Assembly: GCF_036014215.1 (NCBI RefSeq)
Contig: NZ_CP107921.1
Location: 5,091,501-5,155,500, forward strand
From: Streptomyces sp. NBC_00440
GTDB taxonomy: Bacteria; Actinomycetota; Actinomycetes; Streptomycetales; Streptomycetaceae
DNA: 64,000 nucleotides
Reading direction: 5' to 3'
This document shows, piece after piece, positions 25,067 to 34,440 of this stretch; positions within the stretch are counted from its first letter, which is position 1, and each line of letters begins with the position of its first letter. Below the pieces are notes generated by a model, which saw only the letters and a list, made by a program, of their open reading frames with translations, was not told the origin of the DNA and did no database searches. Both the position numbers and the translations under genes were made by a program.

Positions 25067-26365
25067 TCACCGGCTCCCCGGTGCACCGGCAACCCTCCTC
25101 GACAGCGCGGCGCGCAGCAGTGGCGTCAGCCGGTTCTCGACGTAGCGGTTGAGCAGCCAGGCCAGCCCCAGCATCAGCGCGACGGTCAGGACGAGCGTCC
25201 CGTACGAGGGGATCCCCAGCTTCCGGTGGAGTACGGCCACCACCACCCAGCCCAGATGCTCGTGCACCAGATAGAAGGGGTACGTCAGTGCCCCGGCGAC
25301 CGTCAGCCAGCGCCAGTCGGCCCAGCGGAAGAAGCCGAGTGCCACCGCGCCGACCAGCACGAAGCCCAGCGTGACCACGGTGACGATCACCGCGGTGTGC
25401 CGGTAGGAGAAGAACGCCGGGTCGGCCCGGTGCCACAGGCCGGTGACCGCGTAGTGCTGGCCGATCGCCCAGCTGACGCCGGTCACGCCCCAGGCGATGA
25501 CGTCCCGCCGGTCGCGGTGCAGGAGGTAGAGACCGATCCCGCCGATGAAGAACGGCGCGTACTCCGGCATCAGCACCATGCTCAGCACCGGCTGGTGCAC
25601 CGCGTCGGTGATCGCGGCGGCCAGGGTCCACACCCCGCAGAAGACGAGGACGCGCTGCCGGTTGGCGCCGGGCAGCACCACACAGAGGGCGAAGAGCGCG
25701 TAGAAGCGCAGTTCGGCCCAGAGGGTCCAGCACACACCGAGGACCCGGTCGGCGCCGACCGGCTGCTGGAGCATGGTGAGGTTCACCAGCGCGTCGCTGG
25801 GCGAGACCGTCCGGTACGCGACCCAGGGGAGCGCGAACGTCGCCGTGACGATCACGATCGCCGCCCAGTACGCCGGGTAGAGGCGGGAGACCCGCGAGGC
25901 GAAGAAGGAGCGCAGCGGCCGGCCCCAGCCGCTCATGCAGATCACGAAACCGCTGATGACGAAGAAGATCTGCACCCCGAGGCAGCCGTAGGCGAACCAC
26001 TCGGAGAGCGTCGGGAACTGGTGGCGGGGCGACCCGCCCCAGGCCCGGCTGATGTCGCCGTCCCGGCCGCCGTAGTGGTACGCGGCGACCATCAGGGCGG
26101 CGACCAGCCGCAGACCGTCGAGCGCGCGCAGCCGGCCGCCCGCGCGTACGGGCCGTCCATGGCCCGTACGCGCGGCGGGTATCGGCAGCGGCGCGTCGGG
26201 TGCGGGCGAGTCCGGTATCGGCAGCGGCGCTTCGCCGGAGCCGGGCGCGGCGGCGGACCCCGGTCCCTGGTCCTGGACCGCCGCGGACACCACCGCGGAC
26301 CCCGGCGCGGAGACAGCGGCCGGGACAGCGGCGGGGAGTGGCACGGAGGCCGGACCGGGCGTCAT
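25067..26365 (-). CDS. Membrane acyltransferase (acyltransferase-3 family)
   Basis: 432 residues from ATG 26365, which overlaps the stop of the upstream gene (ATGA). After an 80-residue Pro/Ala-rich cytoplasmic tail the conserved start RALDGLRLVAALMVAAYHYGG appears, followed by about ten membrane helices and VQIFFVISGFVICMSGW, the signature of OafA/NodX-type O-acyltransferases. It should transfer an acyl group (often acetyl) to a cell-surface polymer. As the last gene of the GT2-polysialyltransferase operon it probably decorates the wall glycopolymer. Confidence 0.88.
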   Translation of the reverse strand: MTPGPASVPLPAAVPAAVSAPGSAVVSAAVQDQGPGSAAAPGSGEAPLPIPDSPAPDAPLPIPAARTGHGRPVRAGGRLRALDGLRLVAALMVAAYHYGGRDGDISRAWGGSPRHQFPTLSEWFAYGCLGVQIFFVISGFVICMSGWGRPLRSFFASRVSRLYPAYWAAIVIVTATFALPWVAYRTVSPSDALVNLTMLQQPVGADRVLGVCWTLWAELRFYALFALCVVLPGANRQRVLVFCGVWTLAAAITDAVHQPVLSMVLMPEYAPFFIGGIGLYLLHRDRRDVIAWGVTGVSWAIGQHYAVTGLWHRADPAFFSYRHTAVIVTVVTLGFVLVGAVALGFFRWADWRWLTVAGALTYPFYLVHEHLGWVVVAVLHRKLGIPSYGTLVLTVALMLGLAWLLNRYVENRLTPLLRAALSRRVAGAPGSR

Positions 26366-27735
26366 CCCAGCGCGACTCTCTTGAGGGAACGGGCCCGCCG
26401 GGCCACCCGCCGTACCGTCGCGTTGCGCGGGATGAAGGCGAGCTGGGCCGGCAGCGCGCCCGGCAGCCCCAGCACGGTCAGCCGGCGGCGCTTGAAGTAG
26501 CGCCAGGTGTGGGCGTCCAGATGGCGGCTCAGATACGCCTCGGCCGCCGGCCGCAGATCGGGCCGCAACTGCGGCTGCATCGCGAAGCCCACGGCGGCGA
26601 CGAGCCCCGGCAGATCGCCGGCGGGCGCGGTCCCGGTCGTGGCGCCGGGCTCCTCCAGACCGGGCAGCAGCGCGTCGACGACGGTCACCGGGACACGGTT
26701 GCTGTTCTGGTACGGGGCGAGCCGGTCGAGCAGCAGCTCCGTACCGGTGCGGGCGACCGGGATCCCGTAGAAGGCGCTCGCCGTCAGCAGCGCGGTGGAG
26801 AAGCAGCCGACCACCAGCGCCGGACGCGTCCGTTCGTACAGTGTCTCGGCGAGCAACGGTTCGGTCACCACGGTCAGTTCGGCGCCCAGCCGCTCCGCCT
26901 CCTGCTCCAGTAGCCGCGACCAGCGGGCCGGCGCCGTCGGGTGCGGCTTGAACACGACCGTGCGGTGGCCGCGCGCGACCGCCCCGCGCAGCATCCGTAC
27001 ATGGAGGTCCTCCTCCTCCTGCGGAGTGAGGATCTCCAGTGCCGAGAGGTACTGGCCGAGCAGCAGCGCCGGCGGCTCCGCGCACTCGGGCAGGCCCGTC
27101 GCGGACGCGGCCAGCTCGCCCAGGACCTTGCGGAAGGCGGCATCCGGCACGATCTCCGGCTCGACCCCGAACTCGGCGAGCAGCAGCGGCTTCAGGCCCG
27201 GCACCAGATCCAGATGGAGCAGCCGCCGGATCCGGGTGCCGATCAGCGGATCGATCTTGTTGCGGGTCGGGCCGTACGACATCAGCCCGTCCGCGTACAC
27301 CGTGACCGGCGCGTCCTGGAAGAGCAGGGCGAGCGCCTGCGCCGGGTTGACCTGGACGGACTCGACCGCCAGCTCGATCCGGTCGTCACCGAGGTCCCAG
27401 AGCAGCCTCAACTGCCGTTCCCACAGCGGGATATCGTCGGTGCGCGGGGACCAGCCGCCCGGGTGCAGCGGGTCGATGGTGTCGTTCCAGGAGAGCACGC
27501 CGTCGAACCGGTCGCGCAGCGACGCGAAGCCGGGCATCGCGTCCAGTGCGGGAGTGGTCTCCGGGATCGCCGCGTTGTTGCTGACCAGCAGCAGCCGCCG
27601 GTCGGCGGCGTCGAAGCAGCCGCTGTCGAGCGCGGCGGCCAGGGTGGCGGCGCCGTACAGCGTGGAGGCGTAGAAGATCTGCGTCGTACGGGGCGTACCG
27701 GGGGCGCTGATCTCAGGAGCGGCGGTCGACGTCAC
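26362..27735 (-). CDS. Polysialyltransferase-like glycosyltransferase
   Basis: 457 residues. It contains the elements of the bacterial alpha-2,8-polysialyltransferase family: an acidic D-G block (TVYADGLMSYGPTRNKI), the HP motif (VFKPHPTAP) near residue 275, and the S motif (GCFSTALLTASAFYGIPVA) near residue 320. The His and Ser of these motifs bind CMP-nonulosonate in characterised members. It should extend a nonulosonic-acid polymer at the inner membrane face. Start and stop overlap both neighbours by 4 bp, so the three genes are translationally coupled. The teichulosonic-acid locus of S. coelicolor has, as I recall, the same gene. Confidence 0.82.
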   Translation of the reverse strand: MTSTAAPEISAPGTPRTTQIFYASTLYGAATLAAALDSGCFDAADRRLLLVSNNAAIPETTPALDAMPGFASLRDRFDGVLSWNDTIDPLHPGGWSPRTDDIPLWERQLRLLWDLGDDRIELAVESVQVNPAQALALLFQDAPVTVYADGLMSYGPTRNKIDPLIGTRIRRLLHLDLVPGLKPLLLAEFGVEPEIVPDAAFRKVLGELAASATGLPECAEPPALLLGQYLSALEILTPQEEEDLHVRMLRGAVARGHRTVVFKPHPTAPARWSRLLEQEAERLGAELTVVTEPLLAETLYERTRPALVVGCFSTALLTASAFYGIPVARTGTELLLDRLAPYQNSNRVPVTVVDALLPGLEEPGATTGTAPAGDLPGLVAAVGFAMQPQLRPDLRPAAEAYLSRHLDAHTWRYFKRRRLTVLGLPGALPAQLAFIPRNATVRRVARRARSLKRVALG

Positions 27736-28715
27736 GCTGCGGCCTCCGTCGTCAGCGGGGCCGGACGGCGGCGCAGCCGCCGCAGCCGCGAGGCGCGCGC
27801 GGTGTCCATCGAGTCGAGCGCGTCGCTCAGCAGATCCTGCGGCATCCGTTTCAGCGCGGCCGCGCTGAGCGTCCGCAATTTACGTGCCACAGCTGGTTCG
27901 AACCTTTCGATGGAGCCCAAGTGGTGCGAAATAATGGCGCAATAGGTGCGCACGGCCTTGGGAAGAAGGAGATCGGCTTCCGGGTCTTTCGATGTGTCGT
28001 CGATAACCTGGTCGAATGCGCGGATGAAATCGAGCTGGCGCACATCGCCGATCTGTGTGAGGGACGAGGCGACACCGCGCCGGTAGAACATTCCCAGCAG
28101 CCCGAGTACGGCGAATGACTCCGCTTCCCTGTGCAGCCGCCAGATCCACGGGCGGTCCTCGGCGGTGCGCAGCCCGTGGGTGAAGTGCAGCAGCCCGCGG
28201 TCCAGCAGCCTGCGGTGGTACATACCGGCCCAGGCGTACGCGTAGTCGACCGGGGTGGAGCGGTCGGCGGGCAGAATCACCTCGCGCGGAGCGGTCACCT
28301 CGCCGCGCCTGCCGTACGGGACCCGGTGGACCGTACGGGTGCTGCCCGTGCACTGCACATGGTCGGTGCGGACGAAGTCGCAGCCCAGCGCCTCCATGCC
28401 GGCGAGCAGCCGCTCGTAGTACCCGGGAGCGAGCCAGTCGTCGCCGTCCAGGAAGGTGATGTATTCGCCGCTCGCCGCGTCGAGCCCGGTGTTGCGGGCG
28501 GTGGCGAGTCCTCCGTTCTCCCGGTGTCTCAGCAGGACGGCCCCGGGAAGCTCGCGCTCCGCACGTTCGAGGATCTCCGGGGTCCCGTCCGTCGAACAGT
28601 CGTCGACGAGCAGGAACTCGAAGTCGTCGCGTGCGTTCGCGCGCAGGCTTCTGAGGGTGTCGGGGGCGTATGTCTGCACGTTGTAGAACGGCACGATGAC
28701 GGAGAGCTTGACCAC
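27732..28715 (-). CDS. Family 2 glycosyltransferase
   Basis: 327 residues. The GT-A fold begins VKLSVIVPFYNVQTYAPDTLRSL, with LVDDCSTDGT (nucleotide-binding Asp) and FLDGDDWLAPGYYERLL (DxD-type metal site) near residue 95. The remaining half is helical and acceptor-specific. It is first in the leftward operon with the polysialyltransferase-like and acyltransferase genes, and divergent from the DUF6716-neuA-neuB operon. It probably adds the non-acidic sugar of the wall polymer or its linker. Confidence 0.88.
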   Translation of the reverse strand: MVKLSVIVPFYNVQTYAPDTLRSLRANARDDFEFLLVDDCSTDGTPEILERAERELPGAVLLRHRENGGLATARNTGLDAASGEYITFLDGDDWLAPGYYERLLAGMEALGCDFVRTDHVQCTGSTRTVHRVPYGRRGEVTAPREVILPADRSTPVDYAYAWAGMYHRRLLDRGLLHFTHGLRTAEDRPWIWRLHREAESFAVLGLLGMFYRRGVASSLTQIGDVRQLDFIRAFDQVIDDTSKDPEADLLLPKAVRTYCAIISHHLGSIERFEPAVARKLRTLSAAALKRMPQDLLSDALDSMDTARASRLRRLRRRPAPLTTEAAA

Positions 28716-28902
28716 CTGCGTGACGCTAAGAGGCTCCCCGGCATTTGCCCTGAAGCCCGGTGGGATGGCAGGTGAACTGAATATGGCGGAACAGTGAACC
28801 GGTCGGCCCCGTTCGCCGTTTCTCCCGCTGTCGGCCCGCTGTTAACCCTTTGTTGCGGCTGAGTTGGGCCGCCGAACCGAATGCCTTTCTACCTTCGTCG
28901 TT

Positions 28903-30312
28903 GTGCAAGCAAGTACCAGCGATGTTCTCCGCGTTGCCGTGATCGCCGATTCCGACACCCGTTGGAAATGGGGCGCGCTCACCGCACGCCGCCTCTCCGT
29001 GGGGGAGGCCGAGCTCAGCGGCTTTCTGCTGCGGGGCCGGGCCACGCCCACCCCGCGCCAGCTCGCCGAGGTCGGCGCCGGTGTGGACACGGCCGCCGTC
29101 CGGGAGGTGACGGGGGCGGAGTTCCTCCGGGCCGTCGAGCAGGACGGCTACGACGTGGTGGTCCTCGCGCTCGTCGGCGGCGCCGTCCAGGCGATGCTGC
29201 ACGGACTCGCCGCGCTCGGGAGCCCGGGGGCCGCAGCCGGAACCGCCGCAGATGGAACCTCCGCGGCCGGAACCTCCGTAGTCGGAACCTCCGCGGCCGG
29301 AACCGCCGCAGTCAGTAAGTCGGCGCGGCGCCCTGTCGTCGTCACCGGCTATGTCGGCGTGGTCTACGAGAAGCTGGCCGACGGACTCCTGCTGCGGCAT
29401 GGCGCCGACGTGGTCCTCGCCAACTCGCTGCACGACGCGGAACGGTTCCGCGCGGTGTACGAGGGAGTGGGCGCCGACGCGTCCGCCGTGACCGGGAGCG
29501 CGCTGCCCTTCCTGGGCGGGGCGCCGTACGCCGGGGGCGCGCTGAAGACCGTCGTCTTCGCCGCCCAGCCCTCCGTCCCCGCCTCCCGCGATGGCCGTAC
29601 CTATCTGCTGCGCCGCCTGGTCGAACACGCCCGGCTGCACCCGGACCGCGAGGTGCTGCTCAAGCTCCGTTCCCAGCCGGGCGAGCACACCACGCACATC
29701 GAGGAACTGCCCTACCAGAAGCTGGCCGAGAAGCTCCCCGGCGGACTCCCCGCCAACTTCCGTCTGGTGTACGGGCACATGGGCGATGTGCTGGACCGCA
29801 CGGACCTGCTGGTCACGGTCTCCTCGACCGCGGCCCTGGAGTCCCTGCACCGGGGGATCCCCACCGCAGTCCTCACCGACCTCGGTATCCGCGAGGCGCT
29901 CGGCAACCACCACTTCCTCGGCTCGGGCTGCTTCGCCTCCTGGGACCAGCTGGACTCCGGCGCGAGCCCGGCGGCCGATCCCGCCTGGCTGGCCCGCCAG
30001 GGGGTGGCAGCCGGTGGTCCCGCCTCCGGGGGCGGCTCGTACGACACGGCTTTCGACGCCGTACGCGAACGGATCGCGCGGCTGCTCCTGGCGCCTCAAC
30101 TCCCGCCGATCGAGCCCTACTACACCCACGTCACCGCGCCCGGATACCTCCCCGGCATCCTCGCCCGCTACCGCCTGGACGCCGCCCCGGCCGCCGAGAC
30201 CGGCGGTGTACGGCGAGTGGTGCGCGACGCCGTGCGGGACGCGGCGCGCGGGGCGTACCGCCACGGAGTCCAGCGCGTGGCCCCCGTCATCCGCCGCATG
30301 GGAGAACTGTGA
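28903..30312 (+). CDS. DUF6716-type putative glycosyltransferase
   Basis: 469 residues from GTG 28903. The N-terminus VLRVAVIADSDTRWKWGALTARRL and the C-terminal nucleotide-site-like block LVTVSSTAALESLHRGIPTAVLTDLGIREALGNHHFLGSGC match the DUF6716 family found only beside nonulosonic-acid genes. The SSTAALES block resembles the S motif of polysialyltransferases. A (G-T-x-A-x)5 linker near residues 112-136 is coded by five 15-bp repeats. It opens the rightward operon with 1-bp overlap to neuA. A CMP-sugar-dependent transfer role is inferred. Confidence 0.75.
   Translation: MQASTSDVLRVAVIADSDTRWKWGALTARRLSVGEAELSGFLLRGRATPTPRQLAEVGAGVDTAAVREVTGAEFLRAVEQDGYDVVVLALVGGAVQAMLHGLAALGSPGAAAGTAADGTSAAGTSVVGTSAAGTAAVSKSARRPVVVTGYVGVVYEKLADGLLLRHGADVVLANSLHDAERFRAVYEGVGADASAVTGSALPFLGGAPYAGGALKTVVFAAQPSVPASRDGRTYLLRRLVEHARLHPDREVLLKLRSQPGEHTTHIEELPYQKLAEKLPGGLPANFRLVYGHMGDVLDRTDLLVTVSSTAALESLHRGIPTAVLTDLGIREALGNHHFLGSGCFASWDQLDSGASPAADPAWLARQGVAAGGPASGGGSYDTAFDAVRERIARLLLAPQLPPIEPYYTHVTAPGYLPGILARYRLDAAPAAETGGVRRVVRDAVRDAARGAYRHGVQRVAPVIRRMGEL
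29238..29312 (+). repeat. 15-bp coding minisatellite, 5 copies
   Basis: Five units of GGAACCTCCGCGGCC (with variants) encode a Gly-Thr-Ala/Ser linker inside the DUF6716 gene. The period is a multiple of three, so copy number can change without breaking the frame. Confidence 0.85.
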
Positions 30313-31613
30313 TGCCCACCGAAGCCGCTGAAGCCGCTGAAGTCGCTGAAACCACTGGAGCCACCGGGGCCGCTGAACCGGCCGGGCCGGCCAGGACCGA
30401 TCGGCCCGCACACCCCGCAACCCCGGCCAGGGCTCCCCGGGTCCTGGCCGTGATCCCGGCTCGCGGGGGATCCAAGGGCGTGCCCGCAAAGAACCTCGAA
30501 GCGGTCGGCGGCGTACCACTGGTGGCCCGCGCGGTCCGCGCCTGCCTCGGCGCCCGCCAGGTCACCGACGTCGCCGTGTCGACGGACGACGAGCGGATCG
30601 CGACGGCGGCGCGCGAGGCCGGCGCCGACGTGGTGCTGCGCCCCGCCGAGATCGCCGGGGACACCGCGACCAGCGAGGCGGCCGTGCTGCACGCGCTCGA
30701 CGCGTACCCCGGAACGGATGTCGTGCTGCTCGTGCAGTGCACCAGCCCCTTCCTCACCAGCGAGGAGATCGACGGAGTGGCGGCCGCGGTCGCCGGAGGC
30801 GGCGCGGACACCGCGCTCACCGTCGCCCCCACACACGGCTTCATCTGGCGCGAGGAGCAGCGCGCCGACGCCGACGGCGGCGGCACGGACACCGCCGGGG
30901 TCAACCACGACAAGGCGTTCCGCCCCCGCCGCCAGGACCGCCCGCAGGACTACCTGGAGACCGGCGCGGCCTACGCCATGAACGCCGGCGGCTTCCGCGC
31001 CGCCCGGCACCGCTTCTTCGGCGAGACCGCCCTGGTCCGTACCGACCCGGCCCGCGTCCTGGAGATTGACGACCCGCACGACCTGGCCCGCGCCCGCGCC
31101 CTCGCGCCGCTCCTGGACGTCCGTACGCTGCCGGGCCGCGACGACGTCGACGCCGTCGTCCTGGACTTCGACGGCACCCAGACCGACGACCGCGTCCTCA
31201 TCGACTCGGACGGCCACGAGATCGTCGCCGTCCACCGCGGCGACGGCCTCGGTATCGCGGCGCTCCGCGACACCACGGACCTCAAGATCCTGATCCTCTC
31301 CACCGAGCAGAACCCGGTCGTCGCGGCACGCGCCCGCAAGCTGCGGGTGCCCGTGCTGCACGGCATCGACCGCAAGGACCTCGCACTCAAGCAGTGGTGC
31401 GAAGAACAGGGTGTCGCGCCCGAGCGCGTGCTCTACGTCGGCAACGACGTGAACGACCTGCCGTGCTTCGGCCTCGTCGGGTGGCCCGTCGCGGTCGCCC
31501 AGGCCCACGACGCCGTACGCGGCGCCGCACGCGCGGTCACCACCACCCCCGGCGGCGAGGGCGCGATCCGCGAGATCGCCGCCTGGCTCCTGGGCCCCAC
31601 CCTCAACAAGTAA
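30312..31613 (+). CDS. neuA: CMP-nonulosonate cytidylyltransferase fused to a HAD phosphatase
   Basis: 433 residues. After a repetitive Glu/Ala/Thr leader (residues 1-40, 9-bp coding repeats), VLAVIPARGGSKGVPAKNLEAVGG begins the cytidylyltransferase (CTP-binding RGGSKG), with EIDDPHDL at its end. From residue about 275 a KdsC-like HAD phosphatase follows, with motif I LDFDGTQTDD and the late motif GNDVNDLPCF. The fusion could dephosphorylate a nonulosonate-9-phosphate and activate the free acid as CMP-sugar. Its start overlaps the previous stop; neuB follows after 12 bp. Confidence 0.9.
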   Translation: MPTEAAEAAEVAETTGATGAAEPAGPARTDRPAHPATPARAPRVLAVIPARGGSKGVPAKNLEAVGGVPLVARAVRACLGARQVTDVAVSTDDERIATAAREAGADVVLRPAEIAGDTATSEAAVLHALDAYPGTDVVLLVQCTSPFLTSEEIDGVAAAVAGGGADTALTVAPTHGFIWREEQRADADGGGTDTAGVNHDKAFRPRRQDRPQDYLETGAAYAMNAGGFRAARHRFFGETALVRTDPARVLEIDDPHDLARARALAPLLDVRTLPGRDDVDAVVLDFDGTQTDDRVLIDSDGHEIVAVHRGDGLGIAALRDTTDLKILILSTEQNPVVAARARKLRVPVLHGIDRKDLALKQWCEEQGVAPERVLYVGNDVNDLPCFGLVGWPVAVAQAHDAVRGAARAVTTTPGGEGAIREIAAWLLGPTLNK

Positions 31614-31625
31614 GGAATCCCCCTC

Positions 31626-32549
31626 ATGAGCACCACCCGCCTCCGTACCCTCGGCACCAAGACCGCGGGCCCCGGCCACCCCGTCTACATCACCGGCGAG
31701 ATCGGCATCAACCACAACGGTGAGCTGGACAACGCCCTCGCCCTGATCGACATCGCCGCCGAAGCCGGCTGCGACGCGGTCAAGTTCCAGAAGCGCACGC
31801 CGGAGATCTGCACCCCGCGCGACCAGTGGGACATCGAGCGCGACACCCCCTGGGGCCGGATGACGTACATCGACTACCGGCACCGCGTCGAGTTCGGCGA
31901 GACCGAGTACCGGGCCATCTCCGATCACTGCGCCAAGCGCGGCATCGACTGGTTCGCATCGCCGTGGGACACCGAGGCCGTCGCGTTCCTGGAGAAGTTC
32001 GACGTACCGGCGCACAAGGTCGCGTCCGCCTCGCTCACCGACGACGAGCTGCTGCGCGCGCTGCGTGCCACCGGCCGTACGGTGATCCTCTCCACCGGCA
32101 TGTCGACCCCGAAGCAGATCCGGCACGCGGTCGAGGTGCTCGGCAGCGACAACATCCTGCTCTGCCACGCCACTTCGACGTACCCGGCGAAGGCCGAGGA
32201 GCTGAACCTCCGCGTCATCAACACCCTCCAGGGGGAGTACCCGAACGTCCCGATCGGCTACAGCGGCCACGAGACCGGCCTCCAGACCACCCTGGCCGCG
32301 GTCGCGCTCGGCGCGGCGTTCGTCGAGCGCCACATCACCCTGGACCGCGCCATGTGGGGCTCCGACCAGGCGGCGTCCGTCGAGCCGCAGGGCCTCACGC
32401 GCCTCGTCCGCGACATCCGCACCATCGAGGCGTCGCTCGGTGACGGCGTCAAGAAGGTCTACGAATCGGAGCTGGCCCCGATGAAGAAACTGCGCCGTGT
32501 CACGGGCGTCGTCGCCGAGGGCGCGGACCGCGAGCCCGCGTCGGTCTGA
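31626..32549 (+). CDS. neuB: NeuB-type nonulosonic acid (sialate/Kdn) synthase
   Basis: 307 residues. The TIM-barrel NeuB domain is complete: ITGEIGINHNGELDNALALIDIAAEAGCDAVKFQKRTPE, KVASASLTDDELL, STGMSTPKQI, IGYSGHETGL and FVERHITLDRAMWGSDQAAS. It condenses phosphoenolpyruvate with a hexose or hexosamine (phosphate). The usual C-terminal SAF (antifreeze-like) domain is absent; the protein ends about 40-50 residues after the barrel. Absence of an epimerase gene nearby and a phosphatase domain in NeuA favour a Kdn-9-phosphate route, as proposed for teichulosonic acid. Confidence 0.9.
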   Translation: MSTTRLRTLGTKTAGPGHPVYITGEIGINHNGELDNALALIDIAAEAGCDAVKFQKRTPEICTPRDQWDIERDTPWGRMTYIDYRHRVEFGETEYRAISDHCAKRGIDWFASPWDTEAVAFLEKFDVPAHKVASASLTDDELLRALRATGRTVILSTGMSTPKQIRHAVEVLGSDNILLCHATSTYPAKAEELNLRVINTLQGEYPNVPIGYSGHETGLQTTLAAVALGAAFVERHITLDRAMWGSDQAASVEPQGLTRLVRDIRTIEASLGDGVKKVYESELAPMKKLRRVTGVVAEGADREPASV

Positions 32550-32601
32550 TCCGGCGGCAAGGACAGCCGGAGAAGACTGCTCCAGGAGGAGAACCGCCAC
32601 T

Positions 32602-33636
32602 GTGAAGAGCGCCCCCGCCACGCTCGCCTTCGTGGAGAGCCCCGTCCAGCTGCTCAACCTGCTGGAGTGGGCCCACACGACGACCATGGACCTGACCGTG
32701 GTCGTCCTCTCACCGCTCGACCCCATGTCCCGCGGCCAGCTGCGCCGGATGGCCGAACTGGCCCGGGGCGAGGGGATCACGGTGCGCTGGGAGGAGGCGC
32801 GTGGGGGAGTGGCGGCGCCGTTCCAGACGATCGGCGGGCTGACACCCCTGCTGCGCGGGGCCGGCCGGATCGTCATCGGGGACCCCTTCTCGCGGTACGT
32901 GCAGCTCCTCCTCGCGCTGGCCGGCGCCCGGGACCTGACGGTGGTGGACGACGGCACGGCCACCATGGAGTTCATCGCCCAACTCGCCGCGAAGGAGCCC
33001 CTGGTCCGCTGGCACAGACGCGGCCGTCGCGGCCCCCGCGACCTGCTGTTCGCCCCCATGTCGTCGGCGGCCCGCCGCCGCCTCACCCCGTCGGACCGGC
33101 GCGCGGTCGAGGTCTTCAGCTCGATGCCGGTGACGGACGCGCCCCCCGGGCTGACGGTCACCACCAATGACTTCGCCTGGACCCGCTCCCGCTTCGGCCC
33201 GCCGAGGATCACCCGCACCTCCGACCTGGTGGGCACCTCGCTCGTGGAGACGGGGGTGGTGGACCAGGACCGCTACATCGCGGCAGTGACCGGCCTGGCC
33301 CGGACCCACCAGGTGACGCGGTACTTCGCCCACCGCCGCGAATCCACCGAGAAGCTGCACCGCCTCCACGCGGAGACGGGTCTTGAGATCGTCCGCCCGG
33401 ACCTCCCCCTGGAACTGATCGCCCGCCGCGGCCCGATCGGCCGCACGATCGTGAGCTTCCCGTCCACGGTGGTCCACACCCTCCCGCTCGCCCTGGCGGG
33501 CACGGAGGTCCGGGTGGCGGTCTGCGACATCGACCCCGCCTGGCTCACGGACACGGCGTCACCGCGGGCGCAGGGCTTCCTGGCGGGGGTGACGGGAACG
33601 GCCCGCGACGTGCAGCGGCTGGCACCGGGGGTGTGA
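32602..33636 (+). CDS. Putative GT52-like (sialyl)transferase
   Basis: 344 residues from GTG 32602 with AGGAGGAG upstream. The N-terminus TLAFVESPVQLLNLLEWAH is like the SPxQLLNxxE start of family 52 sialyltransferases. Later VDDGTATMEFIAQL, TRYFAHRRESTEKL and a C-terminal SFPSTVVHTLPLALAGTEVRV provide the D-D-G, HR(R)E and S-S/T elements of that superfamily. Last in the DUF6716-neuA-neuB operon, it likely transfers the nonulosonic acid from CMP onto the growing wall polymer. Confidence 0.7.
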   Translation: MKSAPATLAFVESPVQLLNLLEWAHTTTMDLTVVVLSPLDPMSRGQLRRMAELARGEGITVRWEEARGGVAAPFQTIGGLTPLLRGAGRIVIGDPFSRYVQLLLALAGARDLTVVDDGTATMEFIAQLAAKEPLVRWHRRGRRGPRDLLFAPMSSAARRRLTPSDRRAVEVFSSMPVTDAPPGLTVTTNDFAWTRSRFGPPRITRTSDLVGTSLVETGVVDQDRYIAAVTGLARTHQVTRYFAHRRESTEKLHRLHAETGLEIVRPDLPLELIARRGPIGRTIVSFPSTVVHTLPLALAGTEVRVAVCDIDPAWLTDTASPRAQGFLAGVTGTARDVQRLAPGV

Positions 33637-33645
33637 GATGCCAGG

Positions 33646-34209
33646 TCAGCCGGCGTCGGCTTCCGGCTGTGGCTTGCCGTAGCTCCCGTCCAGCCCCCGG
33701 CCGCGGAAGGCGAGGATCACCATCAGGGCGCCGCCGCAGGAGATGGCCCAGTCGGCGAGGTTCATCACGCTGAAATCGCGGACCGCGATGAAGTCGACGA
33801 CCGCCCCTCGCAGACCTCCGGGTGAACGGAAGAGACGGTCCGTCAGATTACCGAGCGCGCCGCCCAGCAGCAGCCCCAGCGCGATCGCCCAGGGTCCGCT
33901 GTACAGCTTCCGCGCCATGCGGATGATCACCAGCGCGATGACCACGGCGATCAGCGTGAACAGGATGGTCGTCGCCCCGCCGATACCGAACGCCGCACCG
34001 GGGTTCCGCATCGCCCGCAGCTCCAGCCAGTCCCCGAGCACCTTGACGGGGGCGTGGTTCTCCAGCTTCGCGACCACAGCCAGCTTGCTGCCCAGGTCGA
34101 GCGCGTACGCGATCGCCGCCACGCCGAGCAGCAGCGGGGTCCGCCGCTTGCCCTCCGCCTCCACGTCCGGCACCGGATTCGTCACGTTCAGCCACCTCAT
34201 GTCTGCCAC
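33646..34209 (-). CDS. lspA: Lipoprotein signal peptidase (signal peptidase II)
   Basis: 187 residues from GTG 34209 (an ATG at 34200 is an alternative). Four membrane segments and the two conserved catalytic Asp blocks are present: [11 protein letters not shown] (conserved loop), LGNLTDRLF and [11 protein letters not shown]. It cleaves the signal peptide of diacylglyceryl-modified prolipoproteins at the lipobox Cys. It is convergent with the sialyltransferase-like gene, and within 3 kb of the nucleoside-binding lipoprotein. It may not be the only lspA in the genome. Confidence 0.92.
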   Translation of the reverse strand: MADMRWLNVTNPVPDVEAEGKRRTPLLLGVAAIAYALDLGSKLAVVAKLENHAPVKVLGDWLELRAMRNPGAAFGIGGATTILFTLIAVVIALVIIRMARKLYSGPWAIALGLLLGGALGNLTDRLFRSPGGLRGAVVDFIAVRDFSVMNLADWAISCGGALMVILAFRGRGLDGSYGKPQPEADAG

Positions 34210-34440
34210 CCGGTCGTGTCCCGGCTCGCGCTCACGGACCCACGTACGGGACCCGCCTCACCGCCAGCCTATGGACCGCCCCGCGACCGCCCGGGTCCAG
34301 GTGGGTGCGGCGCCGCCGCCGGGATTCGGCAACCGCGGCGGCACACCGCAATACCCACGGAACCCTCGCTCCAAGCCCGGCGCGCCAAGATTCTTTCGCC
34401 TAAGCGGCTGAACTTTTGTTGATCGGTGGTTAGTTGAGCA

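Noticed and set aside
30168..33236. A 1022-codon open frame on the minus strand over neuA-neuB
   Set aside because: It is a GC-bias shadow of the plus-strand operon, with Arg/Ala/Gly-rich translation and no family resemblance.
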